Shown here: piece by piece, positions 10,430 through 20,060 of the stretch
How the letters are laid out: each line of letters starts with the position of its first letter
How positions within the stretch are numbered: the stretch's first letter is position 1
From: Marinobacter profundi
Lineage (GTDB): Bacteria; Pseudomonadota; Gammaproteobacteria; Pseudomonadales; Oleiphilaceae
Reading direction: 5' to 3'
DNA: 64,000 nt
NCBI RefSeq assembly: GCF_002744715.1
Contig: NZ_KZ319372.1
Location: forward strand, 124,001-188,000
The notes under the pieces: generated by a model
Told to the model about the DNA's origin: nothing
The model's input: only the letters and a program-made list of their open reading frames with translations
Databases searched by the model: none
Program-made: the position numbers and the translations under genes

Positions 10430-10819
10430 TCAGCTGCCGTTATTGGCAGGCCGGGGGGTCAGGGCAAAAGGAGCCTGATAGGGTGACTGCCAGTCGGTCT
10501 CCGGATTGCCGGCCGGTAGCGCTGGTTGCTCGCTCAGCGGGGCGGGTTCGATAGCCAGTGCATTCCAGTTGCCCTGGGCGGGCGGCCGGTCGGCATAGTG
10601 CCAGCTGCCGTCGCTGTCCTGCCACTTGAATACGATTTCCGGTCCTTCAGTAGGCACCGGAGAGGGAACCAGTCCTTCGAAGGACGGGATTTCGGGGCCG
10701 GGTTTCGGCTCCTCGGTCTTGACCACCACCGTATCGGGGGCATTGATGCCGAAGAAAATCAGCAGCATCAGCAGGCCAAGCGCCGGGAAGGCGAGCCTGA
10801 CAAGCCATTTCATCATCAT
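10430..10819 (-). CDS. DUF4124-like single-pass membrane protein
   Basis: 129 residues. One membrane helix at about 5-25 (LVRLAFPALGLLMLLIFFG) is followed by a proline-rich stretch and then a short DUF4124-like unit (VFKWQDSDGSWHYADRPP), so the bulk should lie in the periplasm. Its ATG overlaps the stop of the upstream TIGR02444 gene by 4 bases, which suggests coupled translation. Three ATG codons stand in a row at the start. The function is unknown. Confidence 0.8.
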   Translation of the reverse strand: MMMKWLVRLAFPALGLLMLLIFFGINAPDTVVVKTEEPKPGPEIPSFEGLVPSPVPTEGPEIVFKWQDSDGSWHYADRPPAQGNWNALAIEPAPLSEQPALPAGNPETDWQSPYQAPFALTPRPANNGS

Positions 10820-11349
10820 GGCTTTGAAGCTCCAGTTGGGGAGAGCCGGTCGCGCAGGCTCCTGGTGAGTTGTTCCAGCAAAATGCCGGTCTCCCTGTCG
10901 ATCATTGGTTCCGGCGCGGCCTGGCGGAGGTTGCAGATGGTCAGACCTGCCAGGTCCTGGTGTTCCGCTTCGGTGGGCCCTTTGGTAGACAGGGCCCTGA
11001 AGGCGAGCGCCAGCTCGATTTGTTCCGCGTGCAATTCGGCGGCCGCAACATTGTCTCGCAGTGCGGCCAGCGTGTATTGCTCTTTTGGCAATATATGACG
11101 AATTGTACGCAAAGTAGCGGTAATGTCATTACGCCAGCGCACAATCTCGGGCGCCTCTTGCGTCGGGTAGCTCCGGTTCCGGCTCGCCTGCCAGCAGGCA
11201 CAAAGGATACGGGTCACGCTCCAGCCCCGGGATTGCAGGGCAAGACAGCTTTGCTCGACCTCCGGTTGCTGCCAGAAGGCGAGGGCGAAGTGCCACAGCG
11301 GGTTTTCGGTCTCCAGTGTACCGGCAAACTCTGCTGTTTCTGTTGTCAT
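10816..11349 (-). CDS. TIGR02444 (DUF2390) family protein
   Basis: 177-residue cytosolic protein of unknown function. The ENPLWHFALAFWQQPEVEQSCLALQ segment in the first 50 residues is typical of the TIGR02444/DUF2390 family, which in pseudomonads often lies beside an ABC-F ATPase gene, as it does here (divergent from yheS, 97 bases apart). The ATG at 11349 has GGAG close upstream and is preferred over the frame's first ATG at 11376. It is the first gene of a two-gene unit with the DUF4124-like protein. Confidence 0.82.
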   Translation of the reverse strand: MTTETAEFAGTLETENPLWHFALAFWQQPEVEQSCLALQSRGWSVTRILCACWQASRNRSYPTQEAPEIVRWRNDITATLRTIRHILPKEQYTLAALRDNVAAAELHAEQIELALAFRALSTKGPTEAEHQDLAGLTICNLRQAAPEPMIDRETGILLEQLTRSLRDRLSPTGASKP

Positions 11350-11446
11350 GCCGCTCCGTTCCCGGTATCCGGGCATTACCTGCCGTTTACATTACAGATT
11401 AACAGACGATATCCGAACCGTAAGGTTCCCTGATAATATTGCCGCC

Positions 11447-13432
11447 ATGTTAACGATAACCGATCTCAGTTTACAACGTGGTGGCCTCTGGTTACTAGAA
11501 AGCGCCAGTCTCACTGTCCAGCCGGGGCAGCGGGTGGCTATTGTCGGCGCCAATGGAGCCGGTAAATCTAGCCTGTTCCAGCTGCTGTTGGGCCAGCTTG
11601 CGCCGGAGCAGGGCAGCATCAGCCTGCCGGGTGGTTGCCGTATTGCCCATATGGCGCAGGAAGTGGGTGCCTCCAGCCGCAGTGCCAGGGATTTCGTGCT
11701 CGATGGTGATACCGACCTGCGTCGGCTCGAGGCCGAATTGGCGGAAGCCGAGCTGCGTGGCGATGACCATGCCATGGCGCGGCTGCACGGCGAGCTTGAC
11801 CTCCATGAGGCCTGGTCGGCACCGCGGCGTGCCGAGGCACTGATTCGCGGTCTCGGGTTCTCCGATGCGGATGCCGACCGCCCGGTGTCGGCCTTCTCCG
11901 GGGGCTGGCGGATACGTCTTAACCTGGCCCAGGCGTTGATGCGGCCCTCGGACCTGTTGCTGCTGGACGAGCCTACCAACCACCTTGACCTGGATGCCTG
12001 CCTGTGGCTCGAAAACTGGCTGCGGCGTTATCCCGGTACCCTGCTGTTCATCTCGCACGACCGGGATTTCATGGACCGGGTGGCGACCCATGTCGTGCAT
12101 TTTGACCAGCGCCGGCTGGAGTCCTACACCGGCAATTACTCTGCCTTCGAGAGCCAGCGGGCGGAACGTCTGGCCCAGCAGCAGGCTGGCTATGAACGCC
12201 AGCAGGCCAGGATCGCGGAGATCCAGCGTTTTATCGACCGCTTCAAAGCCAAGGCCACCAAGGCCCGCCAGGCCCAGAGCCGGGTCAAATCCCTGGAGCG
12301 GATGGAGAAGATTGCGCCGGCGCATATCGATTCCCCGTTCAGTTTCGAGTTCCCCCTGGCAGAGAAGGTCTCCAACCCGCTGCTGTCGATTCGCAACGGG
12401 GCCGCGGGGCACGGCGACAAGGTCATCCTGTCAGGTCTTAACCTCAGCCTGTTGCCCGGCAGTCGCATCGGTCTGCTTGGTCCCAACGGAGCGGGCAAGT
12501 CCACCCTGATCGATGCCCTGCGTGGTGAGCGTACCCTGCTGTCCGGAGACCGGGTGACCGGCGAGAACCTGGCAATCGGCTATTTTGCCCAGCACCAGCT
12601 GGAATCGCTCGATCTGGACGCCAGCCCGTTCCTGCATCTGCAACGGCTTGATCCCAGGGCCTCCGAACAGAAGATCCGCAATTTTCTCGGCGGGTTTGAT
12701 TTTCACGGCGACGAAGCGCTGACTCCGATCCGCACTTTCTCCGGCGGCGAGAAGGCCCGGGTTGCTCTGGCGGTTATTGCCTGGCAGCGGCCAAACCTGC
12801 TGTTACTGGATGAGCCCACCAACCACCTTGACCTGGAAATGCGTCAGGCACTGACCATGGCGCTGCAGAACTTTGACGGTGCCATTGTCGTGGTGTCCCA
12901 CGACCGTCACCTGTTGCGCAACACGGTGGATGAGTTCTGGCTGGTTAACGAGGGCCGGGTGGTTGCCTACGAGGGTGACCTGGAAGATTACGAGCGCTGG
13001 CTCGCGGACCGCCGCAAGAACGAGGTGGAAGCGCCCTCCCGCGACGTCCAGGCCCGGGCCCAGGGCGAGGCGTCTGGCGCGGCGGCGCCGGCTTCGGCGA
13101 GTCGTGGTGGAGAATCTGCGGGGGAGGGGCCCGGCGAAAGTGCCGAGGAGCGCAAGGCCAGGAAACGTGCCGAAGCCGCCGTGCGTCAGAAGCTGTCCCC
13201 CTTCCGTAAGGAGCAGGCCAGTCTGGAAGCTGCGATGGACCGGCTGCAGGCCGAAATGGCCGACGTCGAGCAGGCGCTGGCGTCGCCTGCGTTGTATGAC
13301 GAGGCGGGCAAGCAGCAGCTGAAGGAGCTGTTGGCGCGACAGACTGAACTCAGTCGCCGGCTGGAGGATACCGAGGCCCGCTGGCTTGAGGTCAGCGAAA
13401 CGGTGGAGAATCTGGAGGCCGAGCTGGGCTGA
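11447..13432 (+). CDS. yheS: ABC-F family ATPase YheS
   Basis: 661-residue soluble ABC-F protein with two ATPase cassettes and no membrane domain; such proteins act on the ribosome. Cassette one has GANGAGKSS near residue 35 and FSGGWRIRLNLAQAL; cassette two has GPNGAGKST near 345 and FSGGEKARVALAV. Each has LLLLDEPTNHLDL. The linker, rich in Arg/Lys/Gln, lies between them. A low-complexity Ala/Gly/Ser/Glu stretch and a coiled coil form the last 130 residues, as in E. coli YheS, to which the sequence is clearly similar throughout. The start is set at 11447 (MLTITDLSL); the frame's earlier ATG at 11348 lies in the divergent gene's start region. There is no strong Shine-Dalgarno. Confidence 0.93.
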   Translation: MLTITDLSLQRGGLWLLESASLTVQPGQRVAIVGANGAGKSSLFQLLLGQLAPEQGSISLPGGCRIAHMAQEVGASSRSARDFVLDGDTDLRRLEAELAEAELRGDDHAMARLHGELDLHEAWSAPRRAEALIRGLGFSDADADRPVSAFSGGWRIRLNLAQALMRPSDLLLLDEPTNHLDLDACLWLENWLRRYPGTLLFISHDRDFMDRVATHVVHFDQRRLESYTGNYSAFESQRAERLAQQQAGYERQQARIAEIQRFIDRFKAKATKARQAQSRVKSLERMEKIAPAHIDSPFSFEFPLAEKVSNPLLSIRNGAAGHGDKVILSGLNLSLLPGSRIGLLGPNGAGKSTLIDALRGERTLLSGDRVTGENLAIGYFAQHQLESLDLDASPFLHLQRLDPRASEQKIRNFLGGFDFHGDEALTPIRTFSGGEKARVALAVIAWQRPNLLLLDEPTNHLDLEMRQALTMALQNFDGAIVVVSHDRHLLRNTVDEFWLVNEGRVVAYEGDLEDYERWLADRRKNEVEAPSRDVQARAQGEASGAAAPASASRGGESAGEGPGESAEERKARKRAEAAVRQKLSPFRKEQASLEAAMDRLQAEMADVEQALASPALYDEAGKQQLKELLARQTELSRRLEDTEARWLEVSETVENLEAELG

Positions 13433-13438
13433 GCCTGC

Positions 13439-14950
13439 TCAGTCGCTGACCTCCAGGCGGAATTTCTGCCGGGCCAGGTAGTCCTGCTCGTTCTGCAGGT
13501 CGGCCAGCGTCAGCGGTCGCTCGTCAAGCCAGCCCTTGGGAAACTCCACGGTAAGCCGCTGCTCCCCCGGGTACAGCCGGATATCCGGCGGCGCTTCCTG
13601 GTTGCGCGGATGCTGGATCAGTACCGCCAGGCGCAGCAGGACGCACAGATAGCGCAGGCGGGGAATATCCTCCGGGTCGGCGCTTTCGAAGATTGCCGGC
13701 GCGAACTTGCGCCGGTGGCCGCGCACCAGCGTGGCCAGGTCCCGCTGGAACTGCTGCGAAAAACCGGGCAGGTCGGAGTAGCGCAGCAGGTAGGCGCCGT
13801 GCTTGTGGTACTGGCTGTGGGAGATGGTCAACCCGATTTCATGCAGCCGGCAGGCCCAGCGCAGGACGTCCTCGTCGTGGGGGGTGCGCAGTGCCCAGGC
13901 ATCGGCGACCTGCTCCCAGGCGGCCAGTGCGGTGTCTTCCACCGCCCGGCCGTGCTGCTGATCGACATGGTAACGCTCCTGCAGGGCCTGGATGGTCCGT
14001 TCCCGCACATCTTCGTGCTGAATGCGACCGGCGATGTCGTAGAGCAGTCCCTCCCGTAGCGCGCCGTCGGCATAGGTCATGCTTTCAATGCCGAGGGATT
14101 CAAAGGCTCCCATCAGGATGGCAAAGCCGGCCGGGAAAATGTTGTGGCGGTCGGCGCGGACCCCGATTTCCGAAAGCCGGTCGGTGCGGCCCATGTCCAC
14201 CAGCCGGCGACGCAGTTCACGCATGCCGTCGAGGGTCAGGGTGCCGTCGGAAATTTTCAGGTGGGCCATGACATTGGCAATCGCCTTGATCGAGCCCGAG
14301 GAGCCGGCCGTGCTCTGCCAGCCGAGCTGGCGATAGCGGTTACGAATGCTCAGCAGTTCCTGCTCGGCATGGGTGACTGCCTTTTCCATCTGGCGCCGGG
14401 TAATCCGGTCTTCCGGGAAATAGCGGTTGCGGAACGACACGCAGCCCATGTGGAGGCTTTCCAGTTCCAGGGGTTCAAAGCGTTCACCGATAATGAATTC
14501 GGTACTGCCGCCGCCGATATCGATGACCAGCCGGCGTCCGGCATCGTCGGACAGGGTGTGGGATACGCCGAGGTATATCAGGCGGGCCTCTTCTCGGCCG
14601 GCAATGATTTCCACCGGGTAGCCCAGGACTTCCTCGGCGCGGGCCCGGAACTGATCGGCGTTGCGGGCGACCCGCAAGGCATTGGTGCCGACAATCTGGA
14701 CAGCTTCAGCAGGCATATTGCTGATCCGCTGGGCAAAGCGCCCGAGGCAGGCGAGAGCCCGCTGCTGGGCTTCTTCGGTGAGGCGGTTGTAGCTGTCGAG
14801 CCCGGCGCCGAGCTGGACCTTTTCGCCCATTTTTTCCAGGGTGCGGATTTCGCCATGGACTAGTCGGGCAACAACCATGTGGAAGCTGTTGGAGCCCATG
14901 TCGATTGCTGCCAGCAATTCCGGTGGGGTGGCGGTGGATGGAGCCGTCAC
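13439..14950 (-). CDS. ppx: Exopolyphosphatase
   Basis: 503-residue Ppx/GppA phosphatase that removes terminal phosphates from polyphosphate. AAIDMGSNSFHMVVARL near residue 15 is the first phosphate-binding motif of the actin-like ATPase fold, and IDIGGGSTEFI near 145 is the second. The C-terminal half has the HD-like region (RLHEIGLTISH, YHKHGAYLL). The start is a GTG at 14950 with GAGGA about 9 bases upstream; the frame is open to 15025. It ends 6 bases from the convergent yheS stop. ppk is not beside it. GppA is an alternative, but the length and the trxA neighbour favour Ppx. Confidence 0.9.
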   Translation of the reverse strand: MTAPSTATPPELLAAIDMGSNSFHMVVARLVHGEIRTLEKMGEKVQLGAGLDSYNRLTEEAQQRALACLGRFAQRISNMPAEAVQIVGTNALRVARNADQFRARAEEVLGYPVEIIAGREEARLIYLGVSHTLSDDAGRRLVIDIGGGSTEFIIGERFEPLELESLHMGCVSFRNRYFPEDRITRRQMEKAVTHAEQELLSIRNRYRQLGWQSTAGSSGSIKAIANVMAHLKISDGTLTLDGMRELRRRLVDMGRTDRLSEIGVRADRHNIFPAGFAILMGAFESLGIESMTYADGALREGLLYDIAGRIQHEDVRERTIQALQERYHVDQQHGRAVEDTALAAWEQVADAWALRTPHDEDVLRWACRLHEIGLTISHSQYHKHGAYLLRYSDLPGFSQQFQRDLATLVRGHRRKFAPAIFESADPEDIPRLRYLCVLLRLAVLIQHPRNQEAPPDIRLYPGEQRLTVEFPKGWLDERPLTLADLQNEQDYLARQKFRLEVSD

Positions 14951-15277
14951 GTGCTTGAAATCCTCTTTGCCAGGCAGTATGGAACCACGGGCGTAGCAGC
15001 ACCCGGATGCGCGGACAGGCGTCACTTGAAGCCTGCGGGTACTATAAGCGAAACCGCGCGGGGCTGTCAGTAACCGATTCCCCCCATGCCACCGGGAGCG
15101 GATACCCCGATCGCAGTAAGCGCTTCACATCGGGCTGATCAATCGCGTAAAGTAACGCGTATCACTGATCACGGTGACCGGGCGACGCTGCCCCGGAAGA
15201 CCCCTTCAGTCGCTTTCAAGTCAATCGCATAAGGCCGGGGTCCGCCCTTGCCGACGTGCCTGAATCAGGAAATTGCA
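14951..15277. other. Divergent ppx/trxA intergenic region
   Basis: 327 bases without a gene. It must hold the ppx and trxA promoters, but I see no convincing paired -35 and -10 boxes. Two related segments around 15137 and 15222 (tcaatcgcgtaaag and tcaatcgcataagg) form an imperfect direct repeat upstream of trxA and might be a regulatory site. Confidence 0.4.
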
Positions 15278-15604
15278 ATGAGCGGAAATATCGTAAATGT
15301 TACCGATGCATCCTTCGAGCAGGATGTACTGCAGTCAGACGTCCCGGTTCTGGTGGATTACTGGGCCGAGTGGTGCGGTCCCTGCAAGATGATCGCCCCG
15401 GTACTGGAAGAGATTGCCGACGAATACGAAGGCAAGCTGAAGATCTGCAAGCTGAACATTGACGAAAACGAGCAGACTCCGCCCAAGTTCAATATTCGCG
15501 GTATCCCGACCCTGATGCTGTTCAAGAACGGCAATGTGGATGCCACCAAGGTTGGTGCCCTGTCCAAGTCCCAGCTGGCAGCCTTCCTCGACAGCAACCT
15601 CTGA
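15278..15604 (+). CDS. trxA: Thioredoxin 1
   Basis: 108-residue cytosolic disulfide reductase with the catalytic motif WCGPC (Cys33 and Cys36), the buried aspartate (Asp27), and the cis-proline loop [10 protein letters not shown]. The length is the same as in E. coli. The ATG at 15278 is preceded by AGGAAATT. It sits between ppx and rho as in Pseudomonas, but here the molybdopterin operon is inserted between trxA and rho. Confidence 0.97.
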   Translation: MSGNIVNVTDASFEQDVLQSDVPVLVDYWAEWCGPCKMIAPVLEEIADEYEGKLKICKLNIDENEQTPPKFNIRGIPTLMLFKNGNVDATKVGALSKSQLAAFLDSNL

Positions 15605-15624
15605 TTGCTGTCAGTAGATACCGA

Positions 15625-15663
15625 AGCCCTCGCCCAGGATTTGACATTCACGGGCGACGGGCT
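15625..15663. terminator. Hairpin between convergent trxA and moaE
   Basis: Left arm 15625-15635 and right arm 15652-15663 pair over 11 positions with one bulged base. No T run follows on either strand, so this is at most a weak or factor-dependent terminator for two converging transcripts. Confidence 0.35.
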
Positions 15664-15673
15664 TGCGGGGAGC

Positions 15674-16120
15674 TTACTCCCAGGTCCGTGACTGCTCCAG
15701 GTCGGATGATTTCTGTTCCACCCAATGCTCGCCGTCAGTGGTGATTTCCTTCTTCCAGAACGGCGCCGAGGTCTTCAGAGCATCCATAATGTACTGGCAG
15801 GCCGCAAACGCATCTCCACGGTGGGCGCTGCACACGCCGACAAAGACAATCTGGTCACTCAGCAGCAACTCTCCCACCCGGTGAATCACCCGCGCCTTGC
15901 GGACGTCCCAGCGTCGCGACGCTTCCTCCACCAACTGGCTAATGACCTGTTCAGTCATGCCCGGGTAGTGTTCCAGAAATAGCCCGCGGACCCCCTCCAG
16001 GTCGCCACTGTCACGCACCAGCCCGGTAAAGGTCACAATCGCCCCGGTACCCGCACCACTGTCCCGCAGCGCTGCGTACTCTGCCCCGGAATCAAAGTCC
16101 TGCTGCTGGATACTGATCAT
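15674..16120 (-). CDS. moaE: Molybdopterin synthase catalytic subunit MoaE
   Basis: 148-residue large subunit of molybdopterin synthase, which puts two dithiolene sulfurs into cyclic pyranopterin monophosphate. Family features are GAIVTFTGLVRD near residue 30, LEHYPGM, RVIHRVGEL, the VGVCSAHRGDAFAAC segment, and the active-site lysines in APFWKKE near 122. It is the last gene of moaB-moeA-moaD-moaE, one base after moaD, matching its partnership with MoaD. Confidence 0.95.
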   Translation of the reverse strand: MISIQQQDFDSGAEYAALRDSGAGTGAIVTFTGLVRDSGDLEGVRGLFLEHYPGMTEQVISQLVEEASRRWDVRKARVIHRVGELLLSDQIVFVGVCSAHRGDAFAACQYIMDALKTSAPFWKKEITTDGEHWVEQKSSDLEQSRTWE

Positions 16121-16121
16121 T

Positions 16122-16397
16122 TCAGCCCCCTGTCACCGGCGGAAAAAAGGCCACTTCGTCACCACCGCTGAGTACCGTACCCGGCTTCGCCATAGCCTGG
16201 TTGACGGCAATCATCACCGGTTGATCCCCGCAAAGTTGCGCCCAGGCGCCGCCCCGTGTGGCCAGTTCGGCAAGCAGTGTGCCGGCCGTCATCCCGGGCG
16301 TCACCGGCAGGATCAGGCTGTCGGTGTCCAGTTCTTCCCGCAAGCGGGCAAAGAACCGCACAGTGACCGCTTGTTGATGGGATTCGGTCATGGTCAT
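16122..16397 (-). CDS. moaD: Molybdopterin synthase sulfur carrier MoaD
   Basis: 91-residue ubiquitin-like sulfur carrier. It ends in the required diglycine (PPVTGG), whose C-terminal glycine is thiocarboxylated, and has VTVRFFARLREEL at the start. The ATG at 16397 overlaps the moeA stop as ATGA and is preceded by GGGGAA; an ATG at 16391 is also in frame. It works with the adjacent MoaE. Confidence 0.94.
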   Translation of the reverse strand: MTMTESHQQAVTVRFFARLREELDTDSLILPVTPGMTAGTLLAELATRGGAWAQLCGDQPVMIAVNQAMAKPGTVLSGGDEVAFFPPVTGG

Positions 16398-17611
16398 TTC
16401 CCCAGCAATTCTGTGAACGAGTAATAGGTGATGATATCACCGGGAGTTATCGTGGTGTGCTCGGGAACCACCGCGAAGCCGTCAGCCCAGCACGCTGAAC
16501 TTAGTACCCCGGAGCTCTGGTTGGGGAAGGCCTCGACGACCAAGCCCTGGTCAGTCAGGGTCTTGCGGGCGCGGACAAATTCGCGTCGCATGGAGGACTG
16601 CGGCACGGCAAAGTCTGCCGGTAACTGCTCACCGTAGATGGTGGAGCGGGTGTCGCCCTGACAGAAGCGGATGTAGGGGGCGCCCACCACCAGGAAAGTG
16701 ACCAGCACGGAAACGGGGTTGCCCGGCAGCCCCAGCACCGGCGTGTCGCCAATGCGACCGAACGCGAGCGGCTTGCCCGGTTTGATGGCCAGGCGCCACA
16801 GCGATAGCCCGCCGGAGTCTTCCAGGACTGCGCGGATGTGGTCTTCTTCACCTACCGACACGCCACCGCTGGTAATGATCAGGTCGGCGACGCCGGCGGC
16901 CCGTTCCAGGGTGGCGGCTGTGGCGCTACGGGTATCTTCCACGGTTTCGCACAGCACTACCTCACAGCCTGTCCGTTCGAGCAGGCCCAGCAGGGTGAAG
17001 CGGTTGGAGTTGTAGATCTGTCCCGGAGTCAGTGACTTGCCGGGGTCAACCAGCTCGTCTCCGGTGGTCAGCACAGCCACCCGAAACCGGCGAAGCACCG
17101 GGACCCTGGCGACACCCATGGAGGCCAGCAGGCCCATTTCCTGGGGTCGGATCGGGGTACCGCGGGGGATGGCGAGGTCACCGGTTGCCAGGTCCTGGCC
17201 GCGGCGGCGGATGTTCTGGCCGGCGCTGACGTCGACAGGAATCCGGATGCCGTCATCCAGCAGTTCGATACGCTCCTGCATGACCACGGCATCGGCGCCG
17301 GCCGGAATTTCCGAGCCGGTGAAGATGCGCACGGCGGTGCCGGGCACAATGGCCTTCGGGGCCTGGCCAGCCGGAACCCTGGCGGACACCGGCAGAACCG
17401 GATCGCCGCTGAGGTCAGCACAGCGTACCGCGTAACCGTCCACCGCGCTGTTGTCCGCCGGCGGCACATCCGCCGGCACCGTATGGTCGGTTGCGAGGAT
17501 TCTTCCGAGGCTCTGAGCCAGGTCCACCGTTTCCGTTTCGGTCACCGGGCGGGCCCGCTCCAGCAAGTGGGCGAGGGCGTCCTCTACCGGGGTGAGTGGC
17601 GTGCCGGTCAT
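16394..17611 (-). CDS. moeA: Molybdopterin molybdenumtransferase MoeA
   Basis: 405-residue enzyme that inserts molybdate into adenylylated molybdopterin. Family stretches include PPADNSAVDGYAVR near residue 50, IFTGSEIPAGADAVV, GQNIRRRGQD, the MPT-binding TTGDELVDPG and SGGVSVGEEDH, and KPGKPLAFG with GLPGNPVSVLV in the C-terminal part. Its start shares one base with the moaB stop, and its stop overlaps moaD by 4 bases, so the operon is tightly coupled. Confidence 0.95.
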   Translation of the reverse strand: MTGTPLTPVEDALAHLLERARPVTETETVDLAQSLGRILATDHTVPADVPPADNSAVDGYAVRCADLSGDPVLPVSARVPAGQAPKAIVPGTAVRIFTGSEIPAGADAVVMQERIELLDDGIRIPVDVSAGQNIRRRGQDLATGDLAIPRGTPIRPQEMGLLASMGVARVPVLRRFRVAVLTTGDELVDPGKSLTPGQIYNSNRFTLLGLLERTGCEVVLCETVEDTRSATAATLERAAGVADLIITSGGVSVGEEDHIRAVLEDSGGLSLWRLAIKPGKPLAFGRIGDTPVLGLPGNPVSVLVTFLVVGAPYIRFCQGDTRSTIYGEQLPADFAVPQSSMRREFVRARKTLTDQGLVVEAFPNQSSGVLSSACWADGFAVVPEHTTITPGDIITYYSFTELLGK

Positions 17612-18183
17612 CAGTGCTGCGCCCTCTCTCCGATAACTTCATCAAGCCGCGCCATCGGCCGGTCCGGTTTGCGCAGCACCAGTGCCGAGAAGTTGCAGGG
17701 GCCGTGGGTGCTGTCCAGCTGGGCGCGCAGGATGCCGTTCCAGCCGGTCCGGCAGGCGCCGGTGGAACCGGGCAGGCAGAAGATGACGGTGTGATTGGCG
17801 AGTCCGCCAAAGGCCCGTGACTGAATCGTCGACGTACCGATTTCGCTGGCAGACAAGCGGCGGAATTCCTCGCCAAAGCCGTCGATGGCCTTGTCGAACA
17901 GGGGGGCAACCGCCTCGGGGGTGCTGTCACGTTCGTGGAAACCGGTGCCGCCGGTAATGATCACGACATGGACCTCCGGGTCGGCGATCCAGCGCGACAT
18001 GATGGCACGCACCAGGTACACATCGTCCGGCAGGATGCGCCGGGCGACCAGCTGGTGGCCGGCTTCGATAACGCTGTCTTCAAGGAACTGGCCGGAGGTA
18101 TCCTGGTCTGGGCCACGGGTGTCCGAGACGGTGAGGACCGCGATGTTGAGGGACTTGAGTTCGCCGGTTGGGTGGCTGCTCAT
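17611..18183 (-). CDS. moaB: Molybdenum cofactor protein MoaB (MogA-like)
   Basis: 190-residue MoaB/Mog-fold protein, probably the molybdopterin adenylyltransferase acting just before MoeA. It has NIAVLTVSDTRGPDQDTSG near residue 12, then ITGGTGFHERDSTPEA, the GEEFRRLSASEIGTS segment and FCLPGSTGACRTGW. It is the first gene of the operon. The pathway is incomplete here: moaA and moaC, needed for the first step, are absent from the window and must be elsewhere. Confidence 0.93.
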   Translation of the reverse strand: MSSHPTGELKSLNIAVLTVSDTRGPDQDTSGQFLEDSVIEAGHQLVARRILPDDVYLVRAIMSRWIADPEVHVVIITGGTGFHERDSTPEAVAPLFDKAIDGFGEEFRRLSASEIGTSTIQSRAFGGLANHTVIFCLPGSTGACRTGWNGILRAQLDSTHGPCNFSALVLRKPDRPMARLDEVIGERAQH

Positions 18184-18601
18184 AGGGATGCGACTCCGTA
18201 TGGAAAATGTCAGTGTTGAGCTCAGTATACGTCTCAGTATCCGTATCGGAACGGCTTAAGGGAAGGGGGTAACCCATCAGAGGGAGGCCGGGGCGACACT
18301 TCCGCCCCCTGGCGCCTGTGGTGTCAGCCTTTGTAGGCGGGGCAGTGACATTTGTGGCACAGCTGGCGCAAAATTGCGCAGTAGCACTTGACAGGGGCGG
18401 TACTCGTGGCCGATGATCCGTCGTGCCTGGCGAACGATTGTTCCTCCTGTCTCTGGCTAACGTACTTTTCCGGACTCCATCTACACCGGTTGCTCCATCC
18501 GGCCAGCACCTGAGTTCAGCGTGTTTTTGACCAATTCGTTCAGGGGCACCCCTGTCATCTCAATATCCGTTTACTTCCATTCCTGAAAAACCAAACAACC
18601 T
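18184..18601 (+). other. moaB/rho intergenic region and rho leader
   Basis: 418 bases with no convincing gene. The part next to rho is a long untranslated leader, usual for rho, which represses its own expression by premature termination. A candidate promoter (18388-18417) would give a leader of about 180 bases. A small hairpin lies at 18366-18379 (GCGCAA and TTGCGC). On the moaB side, a direct repeat (CTCAGTATACGT, CTCAGTATCCGT) around 18220-18242 might be a regulator site. Confidence 0.5.
18388..18417 (+). promoter_or_regulatory. Candidate sigma-70 promoter for rho
   Basis: A perfect TTGACA at 18388-18393 is followed, 18 bases later, by GATGAT at 18412-18417 (4 of 6 matches to the -10 consensus). 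It is the best promoter-like pair in the region upstream of rho. Confidence 0.45.
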
Positions 18602-19864
<1,263 letters not shown>

Positions 19865-19877
19865 TCCTGGATTTTCT

Positions 19878-19898
19878 CATGGGGGCAGTGCTCCCATG
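19878..19898 (+). terminator. Hairpin downstream of rho
   Basis: A 9-bp stem including one G-T pair, with a 3-base loop, begins 14 bases after the rho stop. There is no T run, so it is a weak terminator candidate or an RNA 3'-end stabiliser. Confidence 0.4.
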
Positions 19899-19904
19899 CC
19901 CGAA

Positions 19905-19984
19905 GAACGAGGTGCGGGACAGGTTACCAAAACAGTCAGGAAAACAACGTTTTCCGTTTTGGTAACCTGTCCCGCACCTCGTTC
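19905..19984. repeat. Large perfect inverted repeat (REP/MITE-like hairpin)
   Basis: Two 29-base arms (19905-19933 and 19956-19984) are exact reverse complements. Inside them a 7-bp stem (19939-19945 with 19949-19955) surrounds a 3-base loop, leaving only a 5-base bulge, so the whole 80 bases fold into one 36-bp hairpin. It occupies most of the gap between rho and ubiD. Its size and perfection exceed a normal terminator and there is no T run, so a dispersed REP or MITE-type element is likely. I could not test for other genomic copies; there is no second copy in this window. Confidence 0.75.
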
Positions 19985-20060
19985 CGCCGCCAGGCAAGAA
20001 CCGGATACGTCCAAGAACGAACATCCTCCGTAGTACCCCAGGCAGCAAACGGAGCATCCA

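Noticed and set aside
18324..18509. 61-codon minus-strand frame in the rho leader
   Set aside because: There is no ribosome site and the peptide is Cys/Ser/Arg-rich with no recognisable feature.
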